64,000 nucleotides of DNA from Trichoderma breve (taxonomy: Eukaryota; Ascomycota; Sordariomycetes; Hypocreales; Hypocreaceae): the NCBI RefSeq assembly GCF_028502605.1, contig NC_079233.1:3844001-3908000 (forward strand), written 5' to 3'. Both the position numbers and the translations under genes were made by a program. Shown one piece after another: positions 1 to 11,433 of the stretch. The notes beneath the pieces are model-generated. The model was not told the DNA's origin and ran no database searches. It saw only the letters and a list, made by a program, of their open reading frames with translations. The stretch's first letter is position 1. Each line of letters begins with the position of its first letter.

Positions 1-1452
1 CGTTTGAGGCTTCTTTACAAGGATGAATATGGTTGTGCCCAAGAGGAGAGCTAACAGGATGAGCGCAAACAGAATCCGCCGAATGAAGACGATGGAACGG
101 AGGTCGTGAAGATACACGAAGAAGATAGAGCCGGCGACCACCATCCATAACGGGCCCATCGCAGCAGTTCGTGACAGGTGTAGCCAGTCCCCGTAGCGAA
201 AGATTTTATCGCATGAGCTCCATATGCCTATCAGGAACGTCAAGGTGCCAAGAGGCGTAATGGTTGATGTCTCGCATATCCAAAACATGGATGCCGTGAC
301 GAGAGAGGCAAAGGCAAAGCTATCCACCACGGCATCAAAGCCATACAGGGATCCAAAAGAGACGTTTACTCTATGAGTGCCTCTGAAGCCGGTGTTGACA
401 ACCCATACTATACCTACTGAAGTAGACGATAGAAGCAGCACCGAGCTTAAGATGCGTAGTCGCAGCTTCATAGTCCTTGCCCATGCCAACATCCGCCACA
501 GCAGGACTATAATGACGGCATCAAGCACGAGACCCAGCAGCTGCAAAGAGACGGTCCTGAACCGGCTGTCGATGAGGTGGAAGCAAAAGTAAGTCGACCT
601 CCGAATATTAGAGATGGATAAGTAGGTCCCCAGCGAAAAGACGAATGCGCTGACGACGGTGTTGAACATGACGACGCGAGGCCCGCTGAACCAGTCCCAG
701 ATGTCGTCAAAGATGCTGCGCCAGGGGTCGTCGTCTTCCAAAGCGGAGAGCGGGAGGCCCCATCTGCGGCGTGTAGAGAAGATTTCATATCCAATGAGAA
801 TAAGGATCAGAAATGACTGTTATTGAAAAGAAATATAGAGAGATTCTGTTAGCAAAAAAGATACCATCATGTTCGACTCTTGTTCTTATTATTCGCTTCA
901 GTGACGTCATTCCTACCTCGAGCCCAGGAGAAGCACATTGCTGCTGCTTGTTCACCAAGTGAAATACTTCCAATCGAAGGACAATGGTAAAGATCAGGAC
1001 TGGAAGAGACCATCGCCGGGGCCGATTGGGGAGGTGGGCGCTGGATCCCTTGAGCAGCGCCTCGTCGGACGCAACACCGAGGATCGTCTCATCGCCGGTG
1101 GGAGCTGTACCCGAGACGAAGCGGCCGTCTGCTCCGGGAATGAATTTCGCTGCGGCGCTGAGGCCGTAGCATATGAGGCCTGATAAGAGCAAGACTAATA
1201 AGGATGAAAGGCGAGGTCGTTCTTGTAGAGTTTTAGCTTTTTTGTGTAGAGTTGGTTGAGTGGATAAGAGAAGTTGAAATTGAAGACGTACCGGTTAATG
1301 AGTGGCGCTCCAACGAATGAGAAATATATACAAATGACAAAACACTGCTACAAAGATTGTCAGCAAACTGAAGTCTCGCAATTGGATTGAAGGAAGAGGG
1401 CATCTGATCTATACCAAAGAGCGGATAATTGCACAGCGAGATATCGAGCCAT
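1..1452 (-). CDS. Multi-spanning membrane protein, N-terminal part (possibly GT90/CAP10-like), cut by window edge
   Basis: Model: complement(join(<1..816, 917..1194, 1292..1347, 1415..1452)). The start is ATG at 1452; exon 1 has 38 nt and exon 2 has 56 nt. All three introns (67, 97 and 100 nt) join in phase and give one open protein that runs off the left edge. About 380 residues are visible. They hold many hydrophobic helices (for example LLLSGLICYGL, FLILILIGYEIF, LLGLVLDAVIIVLLW) separated by short basic loops. From memory, this resembles the membrane-spanning N-terminus of ascomycete capsule-associated (CAP10, GT90) glycosyltransferases, but the catalytic part lies outside the window, so the family is only a suggestion. 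It is divergent from the PFA4 gene, with 457 bp between them. Confidence 0.6.
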
Positions 1453-1909
1453 GGCTCTTCAAAAGAGGCTTTCCCAGCCCGGCGGCTCAACCCGACGCGG
1501 GCCACGTTTTTTGCGTTGGTACCTTAGATGTTTCTAAGTAGCCTGAGCAGTGCAATTCGAGACTATCATTCTGCTGTAATCCAATGGCCTCGTGGCGACG
1601 AGAAATCTCAGGCAAAATTACCCCAAGTCTCGATATGATATCCAATATTATACTTGTTCTTTTCTGCAACGGCATTCCTCGTCCGGTCTTGGATCTCACC
1701 TTTTTTGGGTCTCGGTTTCAGGGGTTTCTCTCCGCTTACATAAGAAGCGGTTACCCTTTCCGCGCCGTCTCCGCCAAACCAACCGCAGCAACCTCGTACC
1801 TATGTACAGTAAGCTAAACTAAGCTGTGGCAGAATCCAAACCAGCCATGAATCCCGTATCAAGAACCTCATACATGTCCTCACCACCACAACCTCCGTAA
1901 AATAAAACC
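1453..1909. other. Divergent intergenic promoter region
   Basis: 457 bp between two outward-facing start codons, so it must hold both promoters. Pyrimidine-rich patches occur near 1660-1760 (CT/TTTT runs), as expected just upstream of PFA4. No further gene is supported. Confidence 0.5.
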
Positions 1910-3181
1910 ATGGCAGGATTCAGCGATGCGCCGTTCGCAGAGGCCCTCGCCGTCCCCGCCGTCTGCGTGCTGACCGCCTTCCTCAGCTACTTCTCGCAGT
2001 TCGTCTTCAGCGACGAGACGCTCGACCCGGGTCCCTTGACTCGCAACGAGAGCGTCGTCTTCAACACGCTGCTGCTGTGTCTGTGGTTCAGCTACTTCCG
2101 TGCCGTTACTATCGATCCCGGCCGCTTTATTTTCGAGGAACAGGTGCTCGATGCGGATGGGCGGTGGTGTAAGAAGTGTCAGGCGCCGAAGCCTCCTAGG
2201 GCGCATCATTGTCGGCATTGTAGGCGATGTATTCCCAAGATGGACCACCACTGTCCCTGGACGGCCAACTGTGTGTCCATGACGACGTTTCCGCACTTTT
2301 TGCGGTTTCTCGTCTACGCGAACGTGTCGCTGTGGACGCTGGGGTACTTCTTCTGGCAGAGGTTCTACGCTCTCTGGGAGACGCGGCACATGCCCGCCCA
2401 CCTAGGCCCTTCGCTCTTTGCGCTGATATCGTTGGCCATGACGTCCCTCGTCTGGGCCGTCACGTCGCTCGCCCTGGGTTTAATGTTGATCACCACGCTG
2501 CAGGGCTGGGTCCTCAACCGCACCACGATCGAGGACATGGAAGTCGACAAGCACGAGTCCAACATCCGCAGCGGCAACAAAGAATGGTGGGACATCACCG
2601 GCCCCGACGGCGAAAAACTACGTTTTGAACATATCGAGTTCCCCTACGACGTCGGCTTCTTCGCCAACATGGCCCAGGCCATGGGCTCCTCCAACCCGCT
2701 GCTCTGGCTATTTCCCCTCGCCGGCAACCCGCGCCTCAGCAAGACCGGCACGGGACCGGGCTGGACATGGGACGAGAACGGGTTCAACCGGAAATTTGGC
2801 ATGTGGCCGCCCCCGGACCCCGAGAAGCTGCGGCGCGCGGGCAGGGAGGGGGGGTTGGCGAGGAGGAATTTTGATACGGAGCTGCAGGATGCTGGGTTGA
2901 GTCCCGAGGAGCAGGTTGAGGCTTTCAGGAGGCGGCAGGAGGAAGACTTTAGGAGGAAGAATAAAATTATGGCTGAATTGGAAGAGGTGGATGACTACTA
3001 TGGCTCAGATGGGGAGCGTGATAGTGACGAGGGAAGTTATAGGAACGGCTGGGTCAACGCAGACGGCGAGCGGCTTCGAGATTATGGCGTTGATGAAGAG
3101 GCAGAACAATACGACGACGAGGTTCCCATTGCAGAATTACTACGACGCAGAAAGGGGGCAACATCATACAATGATGAGTAA
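1910..3181 (+). CDS. pfa4: Palmitoyltransferase PFA4 (DHHC family)
   Basis: Single-exon gene of 423 aa; the start lies in a CCATGG context. It is a protein S-acyltransferase of the ER membrane; yeast Pfa4 palmitoylates the chitin synthase Chs3. Two hydrophobic helices (about residues 11-32 and 48-66) precede a Cys-rich domain with regularly spaced CxxC/HC pairs. The catalytic DHHC is at residues 112-115, followed by PWTANCVSMTTFPHFLRFL, the TANC variant typical of Pfa4. Two more helices follow, then a long hydrophilic cytosolic tail rich in Glu, Asp and Arg. Length matches the family. Family assignment is firm; the Chs3 substrate is inferred from yeast. Confidence 0.93.
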   Translation: MAGFSDAPFAEALAVPAVCVLTAFLSYFSQFVFSDETLDPGPLTRNESVVFNTLLLCLWFSYFRAVTIDPGRFIFEEQVLDADGRWCKKCQAPKPPRAHHCRHCRRCIPKMDHHCPWTANCVSMTTFPHFLRFLVYANVSLWTLGYFFWQRFYALWETRHMPAHLGPSLFALISLAMTSLVWAVTSLALGLMLITTLQGWVLNRTTIEDMEVDKHESNIRSGNKEWWDITGPDGEKLRFEHIEFPYDVGFFANMAQAMGSSNPLLWLFPLAGNPRLSKTGTGPGWTWDENGFNRKFGMWPPPDPEKLRRAGREGGLARRNFDTELQDAGLSPEEQVEAFRRRQEEDFRRKNKIMAELEEVDDYYGSDGERDSDEGSYRNGWVNADGERLRDYGVDEEAEQYDDEVPIAELLRRRKGATSYNDE

Positions 3182-3697
3182 CGAACTACAAGGATAAAAG
3201 AAAAGAAAGCGAGCAAGCAAGCAGCGAGCAAGCAAGCAGCGAGCAAGCAAGCAGCGAGCAAACAAGGAATAAAAACAAGCGTATAAACATAAAGATAATA
3301 TTGTAATATAAATAAAAAACTGTATTTTTTCTAAGACAAGCATTTTAAAATATATGTAAAAATAGCATCCCAGGCCCCCAAGGCTCTCAATGGCCTCCCC
3401 TTAAAACACAACCACGCGCTTCCGAGATCTATACTCAAAGACCGTATGACACAATGGGTTGCCCAAATCTCTCGCACACATTGTGTATACAACAAGTCCC
3501 GCCAAAAAGAAAAGTGTTTTTTCCCAGTCATTGAGGCATGATATTGATGTATGAAGCAAGAAGGAAAACAAATAGAGGAAAAGAGAACAAGATAAAAATC
3601 GAGAATAAATCAAATACGAGCCCCAACTGAACTGTATAAAATGCCCTTCATGACAAGCAACATCGTGAAGCATATCTAAAAAATTTCGTGGCGTCGC
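3182..3697. other. Convergent 3' intergenic region
   Basis: 516 bp between the stop codons of PFA4 and myosin I. It holds the 3' UTRs, a 15-bp tandem repeat at its left end, and AT-rich sequence around 3295-3360 suited to polyadenylation. No gene seen. Confidence 0.5.
3211..3262. repeat. 15-bp tandem repeat in PFA4 3' UTR
   Basis: The unit GAGCAAGCAAGCAGC occurs three times perfectly (3211-3225, 3226-3240, 3241-3255), followed by a degenerate partial copy. It starts 30 bp after the PFA4 stop, so it would be transcribed in the 3' UTR. Confidence 0.9.
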
Positions 3698-6600
3698 TCA
3701 CCAGTCGTCAGTCTCGTCGTCTCTCTTTTGGTTCATAGCGTTCTTGCGTGCCAGGAGAGCGTCTGCCAAGCTGCCTCCCAGGCTGGGCGTCGGTGTGCTG
3801 CTGCGGCTGTCGCCACCGGTGCCGTTGAGACTCATTCCAGAGTCTCTCTGTTGCAGGTCAGCGGGCTTGCGGCCACCTGCTGCAGGTCTTTTCGTCGGCG
3901 GTACGGGTTTCGCCTTGGCCGAAGGCGGTGCTGGAGGTTGTCGAGGGGCGGGAGCTGCCTGTTCTTCAACATATGCTGCCGGCACCCAGGCTTGTCCTTG
4001 AGCGTTCTTTGCTAGCCACCAGCCTATCATATGGCGTTAGATCATGTCATAAAGCTAAGGGGTCAAGTGGGTTGAATGATACATACCATTGTTCTCCTTC
4101 TGGATAATCTCGAGAATGTCACCTGCTTTGATGGAGAGTTCGTTCTCTTTCTGGCCGGCGAAATCATATAACACCTTGGCCATAATCTTTGGCTTGGCAG
4201 CAGGGGGAGCTGGAGGGGCTGGAGGCGGTGGTGGAGCTCGAGCACTTGCGCTGGGTGTTCTGGCATGGCTCAATGGCTTGTTGGCGTTTCCGATAACTGG
4301 GACTTGATGTGACACCGAGCTCAATGTGCTTGTGCTTGCTGACGGGCCAGCATTGGATGACGCCGACGATGATACCGATACTACGCTGCCAAGAGCGGAA
4401 GGTGGCGGAGGAACAGTCCTGGTGCCGCTGGGCGTTGGCCTCGGCTGGGTGTTGCGGTTACCGGTGAGTCTGGACGGCCTTCCTCCCGGACCACCAGGCT
4501 TGATCAGCTTGCCTCTGGTGATGGGCCGTGCCGCCACAGGCTTAGCCTTGGGCAGCGGCTTCGATACCGAGTTGGGAGGCTGTCCCTGCTGAGTGTGGAT
4601 TGTGCCACTCTTGTAAAAGTCGGCTCGCTGCTGAGAGTCCTTCAGAACCTTGACCTGCTGCATCTTGTTTGGCTTCTTGGCATATTCAATCGTCTCGCCA
4701 ATCTTGAGGTTGAACCCTCCTGGCATGGCACGCTGCATATGAGTAAACATCTCCGTCTTGAAGACGCAGTTCATGAGCGGATCCGGTTCCTGGGGAGAGC
4801 CAATTCCTAGTGAGAACCAGTCGTCTTGGGCTGTAGAACAACCAACAAACTTGATGGCTCCCAGCGGGATTGCCTTTTCCACCTGGATCTGTGGTTGGTT
4901 GTTGACGAGCAGCTGAGCGATGATGTAAAACTTGGCATTGGTGATGATTATGATGCGAGGACTCGGTTTACTGGATCGACCAAACTTGGCCTCAAGAAGC
5001 TCGCCACGGCACGAGAAGATGGCTCGCTCGTTCGAGCCAAGGTTGGCCGCCTGCCGCAAAGGAGCACCCGGACCGTTCATGGCGTTGATGCCGAGATAAT
5101 CTCCAAGGAATCTTCGAGAGCCGAGAAGACTCATACGCCGCCTCTCCTTTCGCCCTTGAAGAACCTTGTGGCCCTGGTCACGGAGCTGCAAGTACTCTGC
5201 GCCGGTGCGCTTCTTTCGCCAGAAACGTTGTATTCTCGTGGCAGACTCGGCTCGGTAGGCAAGGTAGGCTCGCCACATACGCTGAATACGAGTGGCCATG
5301 TTGTGCCAGTATCGGTCTCTCATGTGCTCCAGTGCAAACAGCGTCTCTGGGGACTTGATAAACGCCTTGGTCATACCCATTTGCCACTCTTCCTTGGGAA
5401 TACTCGTGTCCTTGAGAATCTGCTTGACAGCGTCCTCGACCGAGCCCTGCCATGTGTATTCACCAGCGTAGGAAGTGGCCGGCGACAGCAGGAAGAAACG
5501 ATCGGCAAACTTGTCAAAGGCTTGTCGATAAGCAAATCCAGCTCGTCGAATGCGAACGTTTTCTTGTAAACCAAGATACTTGATTTGATGCAAGACGTTG
5601 GCCTGATTGTACTCGGAAGGAGACTTGTTCTCGTTGGGTTTAATCGTTCGAATATAGGATGGCTGGCACTTCATGAGTGTATCGACCAAGAGGTTAGCCG
5701 ATGTTCGAATACGATCGCCCGCGGTAGGAGGCTGCTTTCGGTTATCCTGATCGACTTCGTTGGGGAACAGTGTGTGGACGAATGCATTTCCGCTGGTCTG
5801 GAACAGGTTCAGTAGTCCCTTCAGCAGCTGATCCTTGTTCTTGTCCGTAATACCATCGACAGTGTAGCCGACATCACCAGCATAGTGCTTGATGATGAAG
5901 CTGCCCTGTCGGGGAATCAAGTGAGCGTGTGACATGCCGTTGATGCTCTGCATGAAAGTTCGGTCACAGGCGGCGGGATCTGCGTGGGCCGTCTTGGTCG
6001 CGTCCTTCATGACAGAAAAAATACCAGAAGGTCGAACTTGTTCAATCAAGTCGCACACAACCTTGTTGTCAAAGTATTTGATCGGTGTCCACTGGATCTT
6101 CTCTCGCGCGTACTCTTCCTGCTCGGCCTTCAAGGTGAGCTGGATGAAGATCTGCTGGAGCTTTTCGTTGACATAGTTGATGCATAGTTGCTCGAAGCTG
6201 TTGTTCTCGAAAATCTCAAAACCGTAGATATCCAGGATACCAATGGTGTTGGTTGTGGGCTGTCTAGACTTGAGAGAGATGTTGATGCGTTCTACGATCC
6301 AATCAAACAAGTTGCTGTAAATGGCCTTGGCCAGTGCATCTCGGGTCGCCATTGCTTGAGCCGGGTTTGCTGGCGACTCAATAACCTCTCCGTTTCGAGG
6401 CGTCAGGATACGAATGGTAATGCCCTTGACGACGTCCTCGGCTGTACACTGCAGCAGGTATGCGACAAAGTCCACTACAGATTTGTCGACCACCTCGGCA
6501 TACCCGCCCTGGTCCTCCTGGAATCGAATATTGCCGATCCACAGAATGGCAGACAGCATGCGGAAAATCTCGTCCTGTTCCGATTGGCTCAATCCGATGA

Positions 6601-7547
6601 TCTTCATGGCATTGAGCGTATCCTGGAATTCCGCGACATCGTCTATGCCGTCTACATCGAAACACTTGGAACGGCTGGTATAGAGGTAGGTTTCGGGCTT
6701 CTGAATGCCAAACAGCTCGCGGTACTGGCTTGGCGCAGCTTTTGTGAACTGGTAGAAAATGTGAAAGTTGCGCTCGTTTGTAATCTGCCCAACAACTCGC
6801 GTCTTCTCCAGGAGGTAGTTTGTAATGTCGGCTCCGACCGGCTCGCCGGTAGAGTTGAAGTAAAGCTGGAGGTACTTTCCGAATCGCGACGAGTTGTTGT
6901 TTCGCAGCGTCTTAGCGTTTCCAAACGACTCAAGTAGCGGATTGGTTGCCAGCACCATGTCTTTGATCTTCTTGATGTCGCCCGACTGCTCACCAGAGAC
7001 ACTCGCAATGTACTGCATGATGCGCTTGGCGGCTTCGGTCTTGCCGGCTCCTGATTCGCCCGAGATGATGACGCACTGGTTGTCGTTGTACGCCTTCATG
7101 TTGTAGTATGCGGATTCGGCAATGGCAAAGACGTGCGGCGGCATTTCCAAACGGTTCTTGCCCTTGTAGCTGTCCAGGACCTGGTCGGTGTAGATGCCCA
7201 GGTCCCGGAAGGGGTTGACAGAGACCAGCACATGGCCAATGTATGTGTAAATCTCGGCGCCTTCGAAACGCTTCTTGAGGTTTTCGTTGATGGCCTCATT
7301 GGAGACCTTGCTGAGCAGGGTCAAGTCTGACACACCGATCTCCTTTTTCTTAGTCACCTCGTACGTCGCCTTCTTGGGCTTTTCGATGCCGCTGCCGCCC
7401 GCCGCCTGAGCATTGCGAGCGGCCTTGTCCTTGGGACGCCTCGAGATACCCTAGGAAAAGTAAAAAGTGCCTGTTAGAACGATGCCGCAGCCTTTTTTGG
7501 CGGGGGATGAGGGAGAACGGGGGGGAGAGTTCGAGTGGCCCTACCAT
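3698..7547 (-). CDS. myoA: Class I myosin (motor, IQ, TH1, SH3, acidic tail)
   Basis: Model: complement(join(3698..4023, 4087..7450, 7545..7547)), 1230 aa. Exon 1 is the ATG alone; the 94-nt intron is followed by GGT ATC TCG. The protein is an actin-based motor for endocytosis and polarised growth. The order is: basic N-terminus; motor domain with P-loop GESGAGKT at residues 132-139; a likely TEDS-site serine in EVIESPANP; two IQ motifs ([14 protein letters not shown] and [11 protein letters not shown]); a TH1 lipid-binding tail; a Pro/Ala-rich TH2 segment; an SH3 domain near residues 1095-1150 (ALYDF-like VLYDF); and a C-terminus ending DDETDDW, the acidic/Trp motif that activates Arp2/3. 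The last intron (4024..4086) splits the SH3 codons NNG|WW. Length is normal for fungal myosin I. Confidence 0.97.
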
Positions 7548-9820
7548 TGTGGAAGACGGAGAGACGGCACAGGAGGAGGGGGGAAAGAGAGAGATGAAGA
7601 AGAAAAAAAAGAGAAGAAGGCTGACGACGCGATTTATTCGAGCATCAGATGTCTAATTACTGGAATCAAGCACTCGTGTGGTTTGTGCCGCAAGTGACGA
7701 GAGAAGGTGAAGTGAGCGAGGGGAATCGGTTCAGTTGACCCAAAGGCTTGAATGTGGCTTGTCGAGCATTCGCGGCCGAATGATGCGGTGCCTGACGAGT
7801 GACGTTTAGTGCCGCTGGCCGACCTTTTTCCGCCGTGGCCTTTCAGGTTCCTTTGTGCTGGATTCCCTTGATTCCTGATGGCACAGCCACTCCGCTGACA
7901 AGTAGCAGTACGTACCCGCCCGTTTGGTTCAGGGATGGAATACGCTCAGTGTTTTTTCTGTAATTTTCAATTCCACGACTCTTTCAATTTCGGTACCCGC
8001 GTTTTAATTTATATGCAGCAAAAGGACCCTTGATTCCTGCTTATTTTCTTCGTTCTTGATACGAAGAGCCCATGCAGCGTCGCTCCGGCGCCTCCGTAGC
8101 CTCACATCATAGCGCATTAGCATTTTCTCCCTTCTACCTAACGCACCTCGATAAGTTGCCCAGGTACATACAACAGGTGCCTAGGTAGTACTCCGTAGTA
8201 TCGTCAATAGTAATACAGTGCAACCAAACTCCGTGCCTTGAACTATTCCATACTACCTACTTCATGTTCCGATAATTCTCCCGGTTTCTACCTAGATGGA
8301 GACCACCCTTACCGAATTCCGGAGCCGCTTCATCGACCAAAAGAAGGAAAAACTGGATATCTGGACCTCCGGCAGTGTTTGCTGGCGCCAGACAGTCTCG
8401 TCAACGCTCCCTTGGCGGTGGAGTCTCTCCCTTTCCAGAGCGTCCATTTCGCTGTTTGATTTGCTCGCCCAGTAGATCTTGCATGCGCTTGATCCCTCTG
8501 GCCGGTGACGATACGCGGGCCGGCAAATACTATTCATAGACGTTGTGCATCCGGATTCCATTGTGACTATCTGGATTCCCCTCCGTATAAACACTAGTAG
8601 ACGAAGCGTCTGTCTACTTGCCGAGACTCTCCGAACCCAACTTGACCATTTAGCATTTGCATTCCAAGAGTGCATTTGTATTGTAATAGATGCGTATTTA
8701 AAAGAAGACTAAAGCTGATAATGATAGTAGCAGAAGCAGTGCTTTCTGTACAGTGCAGCAGCACACTTTGGAGATGTTGACGATGTGCGGACCTACGGTG
8801 GAGTACACAACCATCACTATCGTAATTGTACGCGCAAACCACCTGCAAAAATTCTCTTCTCATCCAAGACATCATCCACACAAATCAAGCCATGTCCTGT
8901 TCTAGCATTCTTCCACTCAAGCCACTCGCGTGGCCCTCTGCAATTGGCGCCAGCCTTTCTGAGACGCCGCTGTGCTCGCCTAGGAAAAACTGAAACCAAA
9001 CATCGGCGCAACAGAATTAATTCAAGCGCCCCTTAATTGGAAGCGCATAAGGTTCATGCCGCCTCAGTTCTGGCAGCTAATGCTCCACGACAGACTCACT
9101 TGTTGACCGTGATTGATGCCCTGGAAATGAGCATTGTCTGTTAGCATGTGCCTTGGCGGGTATTTCTACTACGAAAAAAGAAGGCCGTCTCATGTTTTTT
9201 TCTTGTCCTTGGGCTGCCACGCGACACTACCACGCCCCTTGGCCTCCAGCCCATGACCTTCAAACCACGCACGTATGGCATCTCTGTGTGACCCCATCAC
9301 CAGCACTCCCGTAATTAACTGCAATCCCTGCTCTCGCCTTCAGCAGCTGGGCAATTGAGAGTAGAGTTGCGGGGTAGAGAAAAATAGCGCTCCCGCATGC
9401 CCAATTATCCACCATCGCCAGGTCGCTGTTTTAGTCCCAAGTTGATGGCCTGAGGGATGCGGTGTGGGTTCGATGCTTCATCGAGGGAATCAGTGTTAAA
9501 AACAGCGTTGCATCCCCCTCTTTTCCCACTACAAAACAACCTGCTTCTGCTTCTCTTCCCTCTTCACACTGCATCTTTTTTTTTTCCCATCTGACAATCG
9601 TCTGATCTCTTTAACTGTTGGAGTTGATTCAGCCTCCATCAAACCACCACCAAAAACCCCACCCCCACATATTAGAGCTCTGGAAGCACCTGACGTCATT
9701 TGACACGAGCTTCGTTGGGCACTTCAAGGCTCTGATCCGACCGTCTTGCCACTTCTCACCACTTACACCTTTACATACCATCAATCGCCGCAAGACACAA
9801 ATCAGCTCGAATCCATCACC
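7548..9820. other. Divergent intergenic region, no gene seen
   Basis: About 2.3 kb between the myosin I and RPEL-protein starts. Only short shadow frames occur. A pyrimidine-rich stretch (CTTCTGCTTCTCTTCC and a T-run around 9545-9590) lies just upstream of the RPEL gene and resembles a fungal core promoter. The stretch 8165-8220 contains several TAC/GTAC words. Confidence 0.5.
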
Positions 9821-10434
9821 ATGGCAGACATCACAGAAGAACCTCAGGCCCTCCCTGTCGACGAGACGCCCATCTCTTCCGTCAAGACCAACTCTGCCCG
9901 CAAGAACTCTCTTTCCAACTACCTCAAGCACCGACCCGAACGCTCCGAGCTGGTAGAGAGTACGTCTCAATGATTCCCGACTTCCCGTCTGCCTGTTTAT
10001 TGCGGAAACGAATCACATCTAGTCTCTTGACGGAGGCTGTGATGCTTGCCTTACGCCTTGCTGGATTCGCCTTGCTAACCGATGTTGCAGAGAACATTCT
10101 CCCAGACTCTACAGCCGCACCTGGCCTCCTCGCTCAGCAAAAGGAGGTAAGAAGTTCCCAATAGTTTTCCATTTTTGAATATTCCAACATTTGAGACCTG
10201 CAATACGGTAATCGGGAGGGACTAAAGAGATGGGGCTATAAGTGCTAACAGTGCATCAATCAACAGCTTCAGAAACACATGCTCGGAGACAAGCTCAACG
10301 ACAAGATTTCGCATCGCCCTTCCCCCGATGCCCTCCTCAAGGATGGCGTCCTACACGAGGACCCCCGCTCTCCAGAGGAAAAGTACGCCGAGGCCATCGA
10401 GGAGGAGTACGCTAAGCGGGAGGGCGGCGCTTAA
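9821..10434 (+). CDS. Small RPEL-repeat protein (probable G-actin binder)
   Basis: Model: join(9821..9959, 10091..10146, 10267..10434), 120 aa, CACCATGG start. Introns are 131 and 120 nt and all phases agree. Residues about 35-55 hold a classic RPEL motif, RPERSELVEKNILP, whose last five residues come from exon 2. A second, degenerate repeat (RPSPDALLKDGVL) follows in exon 3. RPEL repeats bind monomeric actin in MRTF and Phactr proteins. Here the repeats make up nearly the whole protein, with an acidic EEKYAEAIEEEYAKREGG end. No enzymatic domain is present. The divergent neighbour is the actin motor myosin I; a shared regulatory link is only inference. Confidence 0.85.
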
Positions 10435-11433
10435 ACAGCATTAGAGAGCTATATAGCGAACAACGTGCTGGGGAACGGATGCTGGGAAATGCGGCTTGTT
10501 TTAACACACAAATATGCAGAGTACCCATTTACAGAAACCGCACAGGAGGAGATGGATTTGTTTGGAATTGTTATGTGTTTACCTAGGAGCTCGCGTGATG
10601 TCCAGCAAGGACTTGAAACAAAGCAAAGGGGCTGCCATTTTGAGATTTGAGAGCACATCTCAATCTCGAGTTTTGATGCAACGCCTAAAAATAAAACCCA
10701 TCCAAAAAAGAAATATTGACAAGTCGAGTAAATCAAAATTTTGCTGCCTATTCCTTCGCCCCCGTGTATCCCGTACTCGTATGAAGCAGCGCTATGGAGC
10801 GCAAGGTAGCAGTGGTTGGGGCTACATCGGGCTACCAAAAATAGATCTGGTCGACCCAGAGGGTAAAAAATAAGGGCTGCCTCCCGGCGATCTTGGTTCC
10901 TGCAGTAGTGAGTTGCGCGTTCTCTGATAAGCTGTAAGACAACCTGAACCCACGGAGCTTTTTTTCCAAGACAAAGAAAAAAAAAAGGAGCTGACGACGT
11001 TTCGCCGGAAAATGTCTCAGAAATACGCATGAATAGATTGTTTCGTTTCATAAATAGATGAAATAAATAAAGATAAAAATAAAAATATCAACTGCATTTC
11101 GTATCAATAACGCCACCCATCCTTCGCTTAGCTATAATCCGTCGGTTCCCAAGCGATAAGTCATATCCATGCCAATATCCATATCCATATCCATGCAATT
11201 CCCATGCCCATGTCCTGTTGCCAGTATCCCAAAGTTGTAAAGTTGTAAAGAAGAGTAAAAATAGTACAAAAAGAACGCCAATAGCGCCATGCGGTTCTAT
11301 GATTGGATGTGTAGAGGAGCCATCATAGCAGAGGGCAGCCAAGCTAGCCCTCGGCTGGCTCCCCAGAAGCGGGTTGTGTCCCAATATGTGGTTGTGAAAT
11401 TGTGTAGTTGCAAGCTGTCTGATGGAAGTCCCA
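10435..11433. other. Convergent intergenic region / 3' UTRs
   Basis: About 1 kb between two convergent stop codons. A 200-codon antisense frame (10449..11051, minus) has no domain and Cys/Phe-rich composition typical of chance. The A-rich tract near 11040-11090 would suit polyadenylation of the minus-strand gene. ATCCAT hexamer repeats lie at 11163-11195. Confidence 0.5.
11163..11195. repeat. ATCCAT-type hexamer repeat
   Basis: Imperfect tandem copies of ATATCC/ATCCAT, in the likely 3' UTR of the minus-strand Ser-rich gene. Confidence 0.7.

Noticed and set aside
6188..6937. 249-codon plus-strand frame (and 4826..5569)
   Set aside because: Both are antisense shadows of the myosin I motor and tail.
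9455..9485. GGGTTCGATGC, resembling a tRNA T-loop
   Set aside because: The flanking bases do not form a T-stem, and no matching acceptor or D-arm is found upstream.
10449..11051. 200-codon minus-strand frame
   Set aside because: It overlaps the RPEL gene 3' UTR, with no domain, odd composition and no splice or start context that improves it.
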